Assembly (NCBI RefSeq): GCF_014635725.1
Contig: NZ_BMDJ01000004.1
Coordinates: forward strand, 62,001 to 126,000
From: Pedobacter mendelii
GTDB lineage: Bacteria > Bacteroidota > Bacteroidia > Sphingobacteriales > Sphingobacteriaceae
DNA length: 64,000 bases
Direction of reading: 5' to 3'
Numbering within the stretch: the first letter of the stretch is position 1; every line of letters begins with the position of its first letter. Shown here in pieces: positions 35,334 through 44,610 of the stretch. The translations under genes were made by a program, and so were the position numbers. The notes beneath the pieces are model-generated. The model was given only the letters and a program-made list of their open reading frames with translations, was not told where the DNA came from and did no database searches.

Positions 35334-35367
35334 CGGAGGTAATGCTGGATGGCAACCTCCGTTTTTT
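35334..35367 (+). terminator. Terminator of the first sigma/Sus/M16 cassette
   Basis: Stem CGGAGGT (35334-35340) / ACCTCCG (35355-35361), with an additional TGC/GCA pair inside the loop, is followed by six T. It lies 113 bp after the peptidase stop. Confidence 0.85.
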
Positions 35368-36149
35368 AATCAATAAAAACTCAAAATAAAAGACTGGTAC
35401 AAGTGGTTAGCTGTTAATCAGCAAGGTGCCAGAAGAATTGCGCAAGAGGGAAACGAAACGTTATCCATTTATTTTAAGCATTATTTAATGTATTGGAATA
35501 TGCACACCAAAGCCCAATACAATAGCAAGTATTAAAGTGACAATGTTTAGTCCTACAATCTCTTTGCTGTTAACATTCAAAATGTTCTTAACTATAAGAA
35601 TAGCAAAAGCAAATTAAAATTCATTCTTCAAGTACGGGCTTAGAATGATCGCAAACTTCATTTAATTTGTGCATAGATTTTTTAAGTATTTGAAATAGGT
35701 GTAATCTATTTCTCAAAAATCTTCGAAAAACCACCTATTTCAATCAATTCGTCCACAAAATGGTTCGAATTACGCACCGCCACTGACCCAAAAGTTTTGA
35801 AGTAGTTCTGAAAAGAGCTGCTTTTTTTTGTTTAATGTATTTATTTTCAATTAGTTATTGAATAAATCGTCATATAGGAAATGGTTCGATATTTTGATGC
35901 CAAAAATGTAAATATATTCAAAAATGCCTTTCTGGGACGATTGGTATTAATTTTTTGGTTCGATCCTCGTCATCGAGTTGCTTTATACTGTTTTTTTTGA
36001 TTTAAAATAAAATGAGTTTTAAAACCTTAGAAAGTGAGCATCTAATAAATTATAATTTATCCAGAATATTTTGTTGTAAAATTTTTTATATCCATATTTA
36101 AAAGCAATCAACTCTACCTTTCTTTATTTCCATAAATATAGCTTTTAAA
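35368..36149. other. 780-bp gap with fragments of broken genes
   Basis: No intact gene was found. Three coding-looking pieces lack starts. On plus, 35377-35535 is open and reads KDWYKWLAVNQQGARRIAQE, then a run ending HTKAQYNSKY and a stop. On minus, 35613-35485 ends a membrane helix (VGLNIVTLILAIVLGFGVHI, then PIH and stop). On minus, 35825-35706 reads NYFKTFGSVAVRNSNHFVDE, then LIEIGGFSKIFEK and stop. I do not recognise their families. The region ends in AT-rich DNA upstream of the second sigma gene. It marks the border between the two Sus cassettes. Confidence 0.45.
35801..35829 (+). terminator. Hairpin plus T-run inside the debris region
   Basis: Stem AGTAGTTCT (35801-35809) / AGAGCTGCT (35814-35822) has a GAAA loop and an eight-T run. 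Two U-G pairs form only in plus-strand RNA, so it would terminate a rightward transcript, yet no plus-strand gene precedes it. Confidence 0.5.
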
Positions 36150-36764
36150 GTGGTTTCTAATAATGAATACAGTGACAAAGAATGGGGCGCTTTTAAAAGT
36201 GGTGACTGGGATGCTTATGTGCGACTTTATGATGTTCATTATAAAGCATTAAACAATTATGGATTCAAGTTTACAAGAGATATCACCCTGATTGAAGATG
36301 CTGTACACGACTTATTTGTAAATCTTTGGGAGAAGAAATCGCACCTGGGTAATCCGGCTTCCGTTAAAAATTACTTATATAAATCGCTCAGAAATCTTCT
36401 TTTCAGAAAGATGGATAGACAACAAAGGTTTGTAAATATCGATTCTGATGATGACTATCCATTTAACTTTGAAGTTTCCTTCGATACGGTCATGATCGAG
36501 AGTGAGTCGGAAAAAGCCCTTCAAAAAAAAATAAAAGAAGCTGTTGAAACTTTACCTGCAAGGCAACAGGAAATCGTTTACCTAAGGTTTTATGAAGGTT
36601 TAAATTACGATGAAATTGCCGATATCATGAATTTGAATATAAATTCTGCATATAAACTGCTCTATAAAGCCGTCAATAAGCTTCAGGAAAAAATAAAATT
36701 AACTGATTTATTAATTATTTTGTGCTTTACATTATCAGAAAAGGCAATTTTAGAAATAAATTAA
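36150..36764 (+). CDS. ECF RNA polymerase sigma factor (second cassette)
   Basis: This 204-aa sigma has region 2 (LYDVHYKALNNYGFKFT, IEDAVHDLFVNLWEKK, VKNYLYKSLRNLLFRK) and region 4 (LPARQQEIVYLRFYEGLNYDEIADIMNLNINSAYKLLYKAVNKLQ). No ATG precedes the conserved N-terminus in this frame; GTG at 36150 is taken as start. It is followed by FecR, SusC(STN) and SusD, so it most likely activates the glycan operon up to 53.3 kb. It is only moderately similar to the first cassette's sigma, so they should recognise different promoters. Confidence 0.92.
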   Translation: MVSNNEYSDKEWGAFKSGDWDAYVRLYDVHYKALNNYGFKFTRDITLIEDAVHDLFVNLWEKKSHLGNPASVKNYLYKSLRNLLFRKMDRQQRFVNIDSDDDYPFNFEVSFDTVMIESESEKALQKKIKEAVETLPARQQEIVYLRFYEGLNYDEIADIMNLNINSAYKLLYKAVNKLQEKIKLTDLLIILCFTLSEKAILEIN

Positions 36765-36834
36765 TTTTTTTTTTAAAAGCAAGGGATAATTTCATGTGTT
36801 GCGTGTATATAGGGAGTATTATATCATTCTCTAT

Positions 36835-37854
36835 ATGGATTTTTCTAAATATATCAGTTACAGTTTTGAAGATTTTCTTAATGATGATTCATTCTTAAGT
36901 TTCGTTAAAGCGCAAAAAACTTCCGATTTGGAAGCCTGGGATGCATTTAAAGCAGAATACCCTGAGCGAAAGAAAATTGCAGAAACTGCATTCAATGCAA
37001 TAGTAGCTTTCCGTAATCAAGATACCTTTTTTAATGAAGATGCTCAATCCAAAATATTTGATAGAATTTCTGCAACAATTGTTAAACAAAAATCAGCTTC
37101 AAAAGTATTTAAACTTCCTTTTTATTTTAAAGTAGCCGCCGCTTTTGCATTAATATTTCTATCAGTATTTATCTACAATAATTTCCTTAATAAAGAAATC
37201 CAGAAAACAGATTTTGGAAAAATCAGAACAGTTATTTTACCAGATGGATCTGAAGTAACACTTAATGGAAATTCTAAAATAACTTACGCTAAAAATTTTA
37301 ATAAGGGATTAAGAGAAGTTTGGATTAATGGAGAGGCACTTTTTAAAGTTAAACACCTTAATATAGATACAAATAATATTAAACCGGGAGAGAAATTTAT
37401 AGTTCATTGTAGTGATGTTAATATCGAAGTTTTAGGAACAGTTTTTAATGTTAGAGATAGACATGAGAAAACTAGCATAGGCCTAGTAAGTGGAAAAATC
37501 AGGATTGATTATAAAGATCTTAGCAAAGTAAAAAAGCAATTTATTATGGTGCCCGGAGATTTTGTAAAATATGCTGAAGGAAAAAGTTTAAGCCACCAAA
37601 AACTTCAAGACCCAGAGCGTTTAACTGCCTGGACAGGTCATCAATTGGTATTTAAAGATGCAACATTAGAAGAGATTAGCCTGTTGTTAGTAGATGATTT
37701 AGGTTACAATGTAAGGCTTGATGACAAACTGAGCAAGCTAAAAATAGAAGGAGAAATTAATGTTAATAATGTTAATGATTTGATTAAAATACTTAAAACA
37801 ACTTTACACTTAAATATCGAAACCGAAAACAAAAACATTACCATTGAAGAATAA
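36835..37854 (+). CDS. FecR-family anti-sigma factor (second cassette)
   Basis: From the ATG at 36835 it is 339 aa; an upstream GTG at 36796 in the same frame gives a poor N-terminus. The cytoplasmic part (about residues 1-95) is followed by one membrane segment (VAAAFALIFLSVFIYNNFL), the FecR domain (LPDGSEVTLNGNSKITYAK, INGEALFKVKH, IEVLGTVFNVRD) and the C-terminal STN-partner region (LEEISLLLVDDLGYNVRL to IKILKTTLHLNIETEN). Its last codons overlap the next frame, whose likely start is further on at 37931. Confidence 0.92.
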   Translation: MDFSKYISYSFEDFLNDDSFLSFVKAQKTSDLEAWDAFKAEYPERKKIAETAFNAIVAFRNQDTFFNEDAQSKIFDRISATIVKQKSASKVFKLPFYFKVAAAFALIFLSVFIYNNFLNKEIQKTDFGKIRTVILPDGSEVTLNGNSKITYAKNFNKGLREVWINGEALFKVKHLNIDTNNIKPGEKFIVHCSDVNIEVLGTVFNVRDRHEKTSIGLVSGKIRIDYKDLSKVKKQFIMVPGDFVKYAEGKSLSHQKLQDPERLTAWTGHQLVFKDATLEEISLLLVDDLGYNVRLDDKLSKLKIEGEINVNNVNDLIKILKTTLHLNIETENKNITIEE

Positions 37855-37930
37855 ATCAGTTACAGAATTTAAGCGCTTGAATTCTTTAACAAACAATCAA
37901 CTAAACAAAACCAACTTAACTAAACAAATT

Positions 37931-40900
37931 ATGAGATTACTCAACCTTAGCAGGGCAGTGAAATACTGTTGCCTTACTATGTTGTTCAGCGCATGTGCCT
38001 TATTTTGTTCTGCTCAGCTAATGGCCAGAAACTTGGCTAATTATAAAAAGACTAATAAAGCGCCACAGGTAACGGCAGAAGTTAAAATTTCCCTTAAAAA
38101 TGCCATTGAACTTATTAAAAATAAGTTCGATATTAAAATTGCCTATAAAGAAGGTATTCTCGAAAACAAAGTGACTAATGTTACCGAGGCAAAAATTATG
38201 TCAGTTACTGATGCAAATGCAGCATTAACATTAAGTTTAAATGGTTTATTACTTGGTTTTACCAAAATCAGTGATTCCCAGTACATCATTATTGATTCGA
38301 GAAATGCAAATAGCGACGATGTAATTAAGGGCACGGTCTTATCAGCAAATGATAACACGCCTCTTATTGGGGCTACAGTTTACATTAAAGGAACCAAAAC
38401 TGGTTCATCAACTGATACACAAGGGCTATTTAGCATTACGGTTCCTGCTAATTTAAAAGGTCAAACAATTGTTCTAACCATTGCATCAGTAGGTTATGAA
38501 AGTTTGGATTTGCCAATTTCAGACTTAAATGCACCTGTTTCTATTAAACTTAAAGAGAGTAATAGTAATTTAAATGAGGTAGTTGTTACTGCATTAGGTA
38601 TTAAGAGAGATAGCAAGGCTTTAGGGTACGCTGTAACTGAAGTTAAAGGTTCGGAATTTACACAAGCCAGGGAAAATAATATTGCGAATGCTTTAACAGG
38701 TAAAGTGGCAGGTGTTAATGCTACAGGACTTTCAACAGGTCCTGGAGGTTCCAGTAGGGTAATTATCCGTGGTAATGGCTCATTTAATGGAAATAACCAA
38801 CCACTTTATGTTGTAAACGGAATGCCGATTGATAATACGGTTCCGGGCGGAGCTGCGACAACTAATGGAATAGCGACTAACGTAGATAGAGGAGATGGTA
38901 TTTCTAGTATAAATCCTGATGATATTGAAACGATTACCGTTTTGAAGGGCGGAACGGCTGCTGCTTTATACGGTTCTCGTGCAAGTAATGGCGTAATCTT
39001 AATTACCACAAAAAAAGGTGTTAAACAACGCGGCATAGGCGTTGAATACAACTCGACTTTTACTATCGAAAATGCTATAAACGATAATGATTACCAGTAC
39101 GAATACGGACAAGGGCTCGGCGGAGTTAAGCCGCTAACAAAAAATGATGCAATAGCTACAGGCCGCCTTTCTTTTGGAGCCAAAATAGATGGTTCTGATT
39201 ACATTGCCGCTGATGGTTTAACACATCCGTATAGTGCAGTTACAGATAATATTAAAAATTTCTATTCAACTGGAACAAATTTTACCAATACCGTTGCTTT
39301 TTCTGGGGGCACTGATGGCGTCCTATATCGCCTATCCATTGCAGATTTAGATAGTAAAGGTATTATTTCGACGACCAGGTTTAAACGTCAAACTGCTAAT
39401 TTAAATGTTAATGCTAAAATAAATGATAAAATTAGGGTAGAAGGTTTAGCGCAATACAACCTTGAAAGAGGTTTTAACAGAACTTCTGCCGGCGATGCTT
39501 TGGGTAATCCAAACTGGACACCATATGAGGTTGCAAATACTGTAGACGTAAGGTGGTTAGCGCCAGGTTATGATGCCGCTGGAAATCAAACTCCATGGAA
39601 CGACGCAGGTATTGCTACCAACGGTTATTTTGTAATAAATAAATATAAAGAAAATGACACTAAAAATCGTTTTATTGGTCAAGGTTCAATTACGTATGAT
39701 ATTGTAAAGAACTTTTCTTTAAAAGGAGTTATTAGTCGTGATTTTTATAATTACAATTATGAAAATATTTTGCCAACAGGCGATACTTATATTCCAAACG
39801 GGCAGTATTCAGCTATAAAATCTGATGTTTCTGAAACCAACGCATTAATTACAGGTAATTATAAAACTCGTATTGCAGAAAAAATAGGAATTTCCATACT
39901 TGGTGGTGCAAATAGTAGAAGGTTTGAAAATAAACAATTAAATATGGATGGTTCTAATTTTACGATTCCTTATTTCTACAGTTATAAAAATCTTGCTACA
40001 GCGAATACAGTTCCAACCTTCCAAAGAATCAGAACGAATTCTGTATTTGGTTCGGCAGATTTTGATTATAAGAGCATATTCTTTTTAACCTATACAGCAA
40101 GAAATGATTGGTTTTCTACATTAAGTCCCGCAAATAACAGCATTTTATATCAAAGTGTTGGTGGTAGTTTTGTAGTATCTGATGCATTAAAACTTCCTTC
40201 ATCAATTGATATTTTCAGGCTTAGGGCTTCATGGGCAGAAGTTGGTGGAGGTGCAGCAGATCCTTATAAAATTAACTTAACCTACAGCAACGTACCAAGT
40301 TCGGGCTTACCATTACAGAATGTTACCAGCAATGATATCACAAACCAGAATTTAAAACCATATACCTCTACAACCTACGAAGGCGGTTTTGAGTTGAAAA
40401 TGTTTAAAGGCAGGTTAGGTTTAGATTTTACTGTTTACAGTCGTAAAACAACTAACGATATTTTGAATGCTGCCATTTCATCAACATCGGGCTACAATAA
40501 TGCCGTGTTAAATGTTGGTGAATTAAGTAATAAAGGTGTCGAATTCTTATTATCGGGTAATCCTGTTTCTGGTGAAAAATTTGGCTGGAACGTTAGTTAC
40601 AACGTATCTTATAATAAAAGTGAAGTTATCAAACTGGTAGAAGGTACAAATAGTTTTCAAGTAGCAAATTCGGTAGGTAACTGGGGTTACATTAATCAGA
40701 CTGTAGGCAGCTCTTACGGAACAATTGTTGGAACAAAAATACTAAGAAATACTGCTGGTCAAATCGTATACAACTCGACCAGTAAACGTCCGGTAGCTAC
40801 TGGTTTGCAAGAACTAGGTGATGGTGTTCCCCCCTTAACTATGGGACTAAATCAAGATTTCAGGTACGGTAATTTTACCCTGAGTTTCTTAATCGATGGA

Positions 40901-41350
40901 AAATTCGGTAACAAAGTTCTTTCTATCAAGGAAGTTTATGCAACTCGCTTAGGCTTAATGAAAAGTACGTTGCCAGGAAGGGAAAGTGGTTTAACACTTA
41001 ATGGTGTTGACCAAGCCGGGAACCCTTATACTGCCGTGATTCCGGTTAGTGATTTGAGGGCATATTATAATGATATGAGGAATTATTCCGAACTTTTTGT
41101 TCATGATGGAAGTTTCATAAAGCTTCGTCAGGCTATTTTATCTTATAATATTCCGGTTAAAAATTTAAAACTTGTTAAAATACAGTCAGCTAGTTTATCT
41201 TTTGTGGCAAGAAATATCCTTACGCTATACAAGCAAACAGATAACTTCGATCCTGAGTCTAGTTACACCAATGGTAATGCACAGGGTTTTGAATCGATTG
41301 GATTACCAAGAACACGCACTTTCGGTATGAACTTAATGGTTAAATTTTAA
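37931..41350 (+). CDS. SusC/RagA-family receptor with STN domain (second cassette)
   Basis: This 1139-aa protein starts at the ATG at 37931 (the frame is open to 37844 but without a leader). The signal peptide is followed by an STN domain (KISLKNAIELIKNKFDIKIAYK to LGFTKISDSQYIII), CarboxypepD_reg-like (IKGTVLSANDNTPLIGATVYIKGT), the SusC plug (LNEVVVTALGIKRDSKALGY, VIIRGNGSFNGNNQPLYVVNG, DDIETITVLKGGTAAALYGS), and a barrel ending RTFGMNLMVKF. It partners the SusD at 41361 for import and signals through FecR. The downstream fucosidase and hexosaminidase suggest an amino-sugar and fucose-containing glycan as ligand. Confidence 0.94.
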   Translation: MRLLNLSRAVKYCCLTMLFSACALFCSAQLMARNLANYKKTNKAPQVTAEVKISLKNAIELIKNKFDIKIAYKEGILENKVTNVTEAKIMSVTDANAALTLSLNGLLLGFTKISDSQYIIIDSRNANSDDVIKGTVLSANDNTPLIGATVYIKGTKTGSSTDTQGLFSITVPANLKGQTIVLTIASVGYESLDLPISDLNAPVSIKLKESNSNLNEVVVTALGIKRDSKALGYAVTEVKGSEFTQARENNIANALTGKVAGVNATGLSTGPGGSSRVIIRGNGSFNGNNQPLYVVNGMPIDNTVPGGAATTNGIATNVDRGDGISSINPDDIETITVLKGGTAAALYGSRASNGVILITTKKGVKQRGIGVEYNSTFTIENAINDNDYQYEYGQGLGGVKPLTKNDAIATGRLSFGAKIDGSDYIAADGLTHPYSAVTDNIKNFYSTGTNFTNTVAFSGGTDGVLYRLSIADLDSKGIISTTRFKRQTANLNVNAKINDKIRVEGLAQYNLERGFNRTSAGDALGNPNWTPYEVANTVDVRWLAPGYDAAGNQTPWNDAGIATNGYFVINKYKENDTKNRFIGQGSITYDIVKNFSLKGVISRDFYNYNYENILPTGDTYIPNGQYSAIKSDVSETNALITGNYKTRIAEKIGISILGGANSRRFENKQLNMDGSNFTIPYFYSYKNLATANTVPTFQRIRTNSVFGSADFDYKSIFFLTYTARNDWFSTLSPANNSILYQSVGGSFVVSDALKLPSSIDIFRLRASWAEVGGGAADPYKINLTYSNVPSSGLPLQNVTSNDITNQNLKPYTSTTYEGGFELKMFKGRLGLDFTVYSRKTTNDILNAAISSTSGYNNAVLNVGELSNKGVEFLLSGNPVSGEKFGWNVSYNVSYNKSEVIKLVEGTNSFQVANSVGNWGYINQTVGSSYGTIVGTKILRNTAGQIVYNSTSKRPVATGLQELGDGVPPLTMGLNQDFRYGNFTLSFLIDGKFGNKVLSIKEVYATRLGLMKSTLPGRESGLTLNGVDQAGNPYTAVIPVSDLRAYYNDMRNYSELFVHDGSFIKLRQAILSYNIPVKNLKLVKIQSASLSFVARNILTLYKQTDNFDPESSYTNGNAQGFESIGLPRTRTFGMNLMVKF

Positions 41351-41360
41351 AGCTTTAATA

Positions 41361-42890
41361 ATGAAAAAGTATTCAAATAAATATAAAGCAACTATTTGCA
41401 TGTTATGGTTAAGCGCAACATTTGCTTCATGTACAAAAGATTTTCAGGAAATTAATACAGATCCTGAAGCTTCATCGAACATACAACCGGCCTTTGTTTT
41501 TACAAAATCTCTTTACGATGGTGCTAAAAACAACCTGAATTTATTGCTAGGAACCATGCAGTATACAACCAGTTTTAATGATGTTGCAGGTTTTGGTTCT
41601 AAATATGTTTCTAGTCAAAGTCAGCAATCATCTGCCGTTTTTAGTGCGGCTTATGCTCAAGAGATTAACGAACTCACTTTGGTCATCGACGCTGTTAAAA
41701 CAGATCCGGAGAAAGTAAATTTATTAGCTTCTTCTAGGATTTGGAAAGCATATTGCTACAGCAGAATTACTGATTTATATGGAGATATTCCATACACCGA
41801 GGCGGCTCAGGGTTACACCAACTCAAATTTTAAACCTGCTTATGACGCACAAAGAGCAATTTATCTAAATTTATTAAAAGAGTTGGATGAAGCTGCTTTA
41901 AGCTTAAATACTGCCAAAGCAACTTTTGGTGCAGCCGATTTAATTTATGCGGGTAATACTGTAAAATGGAAGAAATTTGCCTATTCATTGATGCTTCGTT
42001 TGGGTATGAGAATGACAAAAGTAGATGCTGCTTTAGCTGAAACCTGGGTAAAAAGGGCAATAGCAGGTGGAGTTATCACTGATGACGCGGATATCGCTAA
42101 AATATCTTACTTAAGTGCTGGCCAGGATATAAATAAAAATCCAATCGCCCTGGCTTTATACAATAGCGATTACACTAGAGCAGACGGAATAAGTAACCCT
42201 GAAGGGGGGAAATACCAGGATACATTTATTAGTTACATGAAAAACAATAAAGATCCTCGCCTAGGAATTTTATCTGTGGTTTATGTAAATGGTGTAGCTG
42301 ATACTTCTGCTGCCATACAAAAAGGAATGCCTGCAACATTAAATGCAAAACCTGCAAATTTTGTAACTTATTCTGAACCAAATCAAAAAACGGTTCTTGC
42401 CCAGGGGGGCGCAAAACTTATCTTCACCACGGCTGAAACAAATTTCCTTTTAGCTGAAGCAGTTTTACGTGGTTGGTATACAGGTAATGCATCTACACTT
42501 TACGAAGCTGGTATAAAAGCTGCTATGAAACAGTGGGCAATTATCTCACCAACCGATGGTGTTATAAGCGATTTACAAATCAATACATACATTAAATACC
42601 ATCCTTTAAATGCAGCAGGAACTTTAGATAATAAATTACAACAAATTTATACTGAATTTTGGTTGGCTTTATTTCCTGATGCCCAGGAAGTATTTGCAAG
42701 TTACCGCAGAACAGGTTACCCTGCATTGGTTCCTGTAGTTTATGTTGGAAACGCAACAGGAGGTAAGATTTTCAGAAGGATGCTTTACCCACTTTCAGAG
42801 CAGAATTTAAATCGTACATCACTTGATGCTGCAATTGCAAGACAAGGTGCGGATGATTTCTTAACCCGAATTTGGTGGGATAAACTTTAA
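41361..42890 (+). CDS. SusD/RagB-family lipoprotein, SusD-like_2 type (second cassette)
   Basis: This 509-aa surface lipoprotein has its lipobox FASC with the lipid-bearing Cys at 24, followed by TKDFQEINTDPEASS, the N-terminus typical of the SusD-like_2 subgroup. ASSRIWKAYCYSRITDLYGDIPYTEA and WKKFAYSLMLRLGMRMTK are conserved TPR-like helices. It lies 10 bp after the SusC gene and binds the glycan to be imported. Confidence 0.93.
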   Translation: MKKYSNKYKATICMLWLSATFASCTKDFQEINTDPEASSNIQPAFVFTKSLYDGAKNNLNLLLGTMQYTTSFNDVAGFGSKYVSSQSQQSSAVFSAAYAQEINELTLVIDAVKTDPEKVNLLASSRIWKAYCYSRITDLYGDIPYTEAAQGYTNSNFKPAYDAQRAIYLNLLKELDEAALSLNTAKATFGAADLIYAGNTVKWKKFAYSLMLRLGMRMTKVDAALAETWVKRAIAGGVITDDADIAKISYLSAGQDINKNPIALALYNSDYTRADGISNPEGGKYQDTFISYMKNNKDPRLGILSVVYVNGVADTSAAIQKGMPATLNAKPANFVTYSEPNQKTVLAQGGAKLIFTTAETNFLLAEAVLRGWYTGNASTLYEAGIKAAMKQWAIISPTDGVISDLQINTYIKYHPLNAAGTLDNKLQQIYTEFWLALFPDAQEVFASYRRTGYPALVPVVYVGNATGGKIFRRMLYPLSEQNLNRTSLDAAIARQGADDFLTRIWWDKL

Positions 42891-42907
42891 CAAAATTAAT
42901 TTTCAAA

Positions 42908-42942
42908 ATCCCTGCGGTGCATAGTGGTTGCACTGCGGGATT
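42908..42942 (+). promoter_or_regulatory. Hairpin after SusD, before the fucosidase gene
   Basis: ATCCC/GGGAT and GCGGTGCA/TGCACTGC pair across a 7-nt loop with one bulged T and one G-U pair favouring the plus strand. The tail TTAATTTATT is not a clean U-run. It begins 17 bp after the SusD stop and ends 14 nt before the fucosidase ATG, as in the other two Sus loci. Confidence 0.6.
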
Positions 42943-42956
42943 AATTTATTAGCATA

Positions 42957-44591
42957 ATGAAATATCGATTAATTATTTTATGCCTGTTTTTCTGTATTAT
43001 AGCTTCAGCACAAAAAAATGATGTTGTGGAAGATGAGACTTCCAGTAGCTACAATTTAAATAAACCTGAAAGAGAAGAATGGCTTAGGAATACAGGAGCT
43101 GGCTTGTTTATTCATTTTAATGTCGATGCACAATTAGGCATTGTAATCAGTCATTCACTGGTTGGCGCTTCTGATGATTACACTGAACGTTATTTCAGAG
43201 ATTTGCCAAAAACCTTTAATCCTTCCTCTTTTAATCCAAAAGAAATAGCCGAACTGGCTAAGCTTGCAGGTATGAAATACATTGTTTTTACAACAAAACA
43301 TCATGCAGGTTTTTGTTTTTGGGATACTAAAACCACCGATTTTAACATTACCAATACCCCTTATAAAAAAGATTTACTTAAAGAGTTTGTAAACGCTACC
43401 CGCGAAGCTGGATTAGATGTTGGTTTTTATTTTTCTCCAGAAGATTTCAATTTTCTTTACAAACATAAAATACCTATCAGTAGGAATATTACCAATCTTG
43501 ACGCTAAAACGACTAAGGAATACGCAGAATATAACCGTAAACAAACGGAAGAATTGATGCAAAACTACGGTAAAATCGATGTTCTGTTTATAGATGGCGA
43601 TCCGAAAGAAACCGTTAAAGAAACCGCATGGAAAATGCAACCTAATATTTTAATAACCCGCGGCGCTATTTTAACGCCAGAACAGACTTTACCAGGCGCA
43701 AAAATTACGCAGCCATGGTTATCGCCAGTTACCATTGGTACCGCATGGCAATATCAGCCTACAAACGAGCGATATAAGTCAGGTTCTCAACTAATTGATT
43801 TACTTATTGAGGCCAGATCAAAAGGTGGTTCTTTATTATTAAATGTTGGTCCAAGGGCAAATGGTGCTTTGGCTGAAGAACAGGAAAACCGGTTACGCGA
43901 AATGGCAGGCTGGTACTACATCAACCACGAAGCAATGGAGGATGTACGAAGCTGGGTGGTAAGTAAAGAAGAAAATATTTATTTCACCAAAAAAGATACA
44001 GGTGTTTTATTTGCGATTGTTATGGATTCCAAAGATTGGAAAGAAGGAGAACGCAGAACTTTTCTTTTACACTCCGTGAAATCATCAAGCAATACTAATA
44101 TTAGTGTTTTAGGGCAGAATAGTAAAATTATAGAATATAAACCCAATTTAGACGTTTCCTGCAAATTTAAGCAAACCGAAAATGGATTAGAAGTTTCCGT
44201 TGTAAAAGCACAACGAATTTATGATGACCACCGTTGGCCAAATCCTGTTGTTATAAAACTTGAAAATGTAAGCCCTGTTTTTGCAGAAGCTGCAACGGTA
44301 CAGACTGGTAATTTTAAGCTGCTTAATGGCTTAGTCGAAATGAATGCGCAAATTCTTAATTATAAAGATATTAAGCCAAAACGTGCACGATTTTATTATC
44401 GTCCATATCGTGGACAGGTAGAAACGCTTTATGCTGAACCATGGAAGATGACACCATGGCTTCCGATTAAGCCCGAAGGAACTTTTATGGGGATTGTAAA
44501 ACTACCAAAAGGTGCCTATGAATATAAAGCGGTAGCAGAGCAGCAAAATGTTGTTATCGAAGGCGAAAATAAAGTTTTAAGCTTACCTTAG
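42957..44591 (+). CDS. Alpha-L-fucosidase, GH29
   Basis: This 544-aa exported enzyme has a signal peptide ending at ASAQ (residue 19). The GH29 core includes NTGAGLFIHFNVDAQLG (usual F-G-I-F-I-H-W motif, altered), FNPKEIAELAKLAGMKYIVFTTKHHAGFCFWDTK, and the nucleophile strand DVLFIDGD (Asp in IDGD). GSLLLNVGPRANG and EEQENRLREMAGWYYINHEA close the catalytic domain. A C-terminal beta-sandwich (about residues 340-540) contains a late segment resembling a carbohydrate-binding module. GH29 removes terminal alpha-fucose. It leads the enzyme part of the operon. Confidence 0.92.
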   Translation: MKYRLIILCLFFCIIASAQKNDVVEDETSSSYNLNKPEREEWLRNTGAGLFIHFNVDAQLGIVISHSLVGASDDYTERYFRDLPKTFNPSSFNPKEIAELAKLAGMKYIVFTTKHHAGFCFWDTKTTDFNITNTPYKKDLLKEFVNATREAGLDVGFYFSPEDFNFLYKHKIPISRNITNLDAKTTKEYAEYNRKQTEELMQNYGKIDVLFIDGDPKETVKETAWKMQPNILITRGAILTPEQTLPGAKITQPWLSPVTIGTAWQYQPTNERYKSGSQLIDLLIEARSKGGSLLLNVGPRANGALAEEQENRLREMAGWYYINHEAMEDVRSWVVSKEENIYFTKKDTGVLFAIVMDSKDWKEGERRTFLLHSVKSSSNTNISVLGQNSKIIEYKPNLDVSCKFKQTENGLEVSVVKAQRIYDDHRWPNPVVIKLENVSPVFAEAATVQTGNFKLLNGLVEMNAQILNYKDIKPKRARFYYRPYRGQVETLYAEPWKMTPWLPIKPEGTFMGIVKLPKGAYEYKAVAEQQNVVIEGENKVLSLP

Positions 44592-44610
44592 ACTTTATTG
44601 TAATTTCGTT

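Noticed and set aside
35761..35965. Three GGTTCGA occurrences as remnants of a tRNA-His attachment site
   Set aside because: Similarity to the tRNA T-arm stops after seven bases, and none continues into the acceptor-end sequence expected of an att copy.
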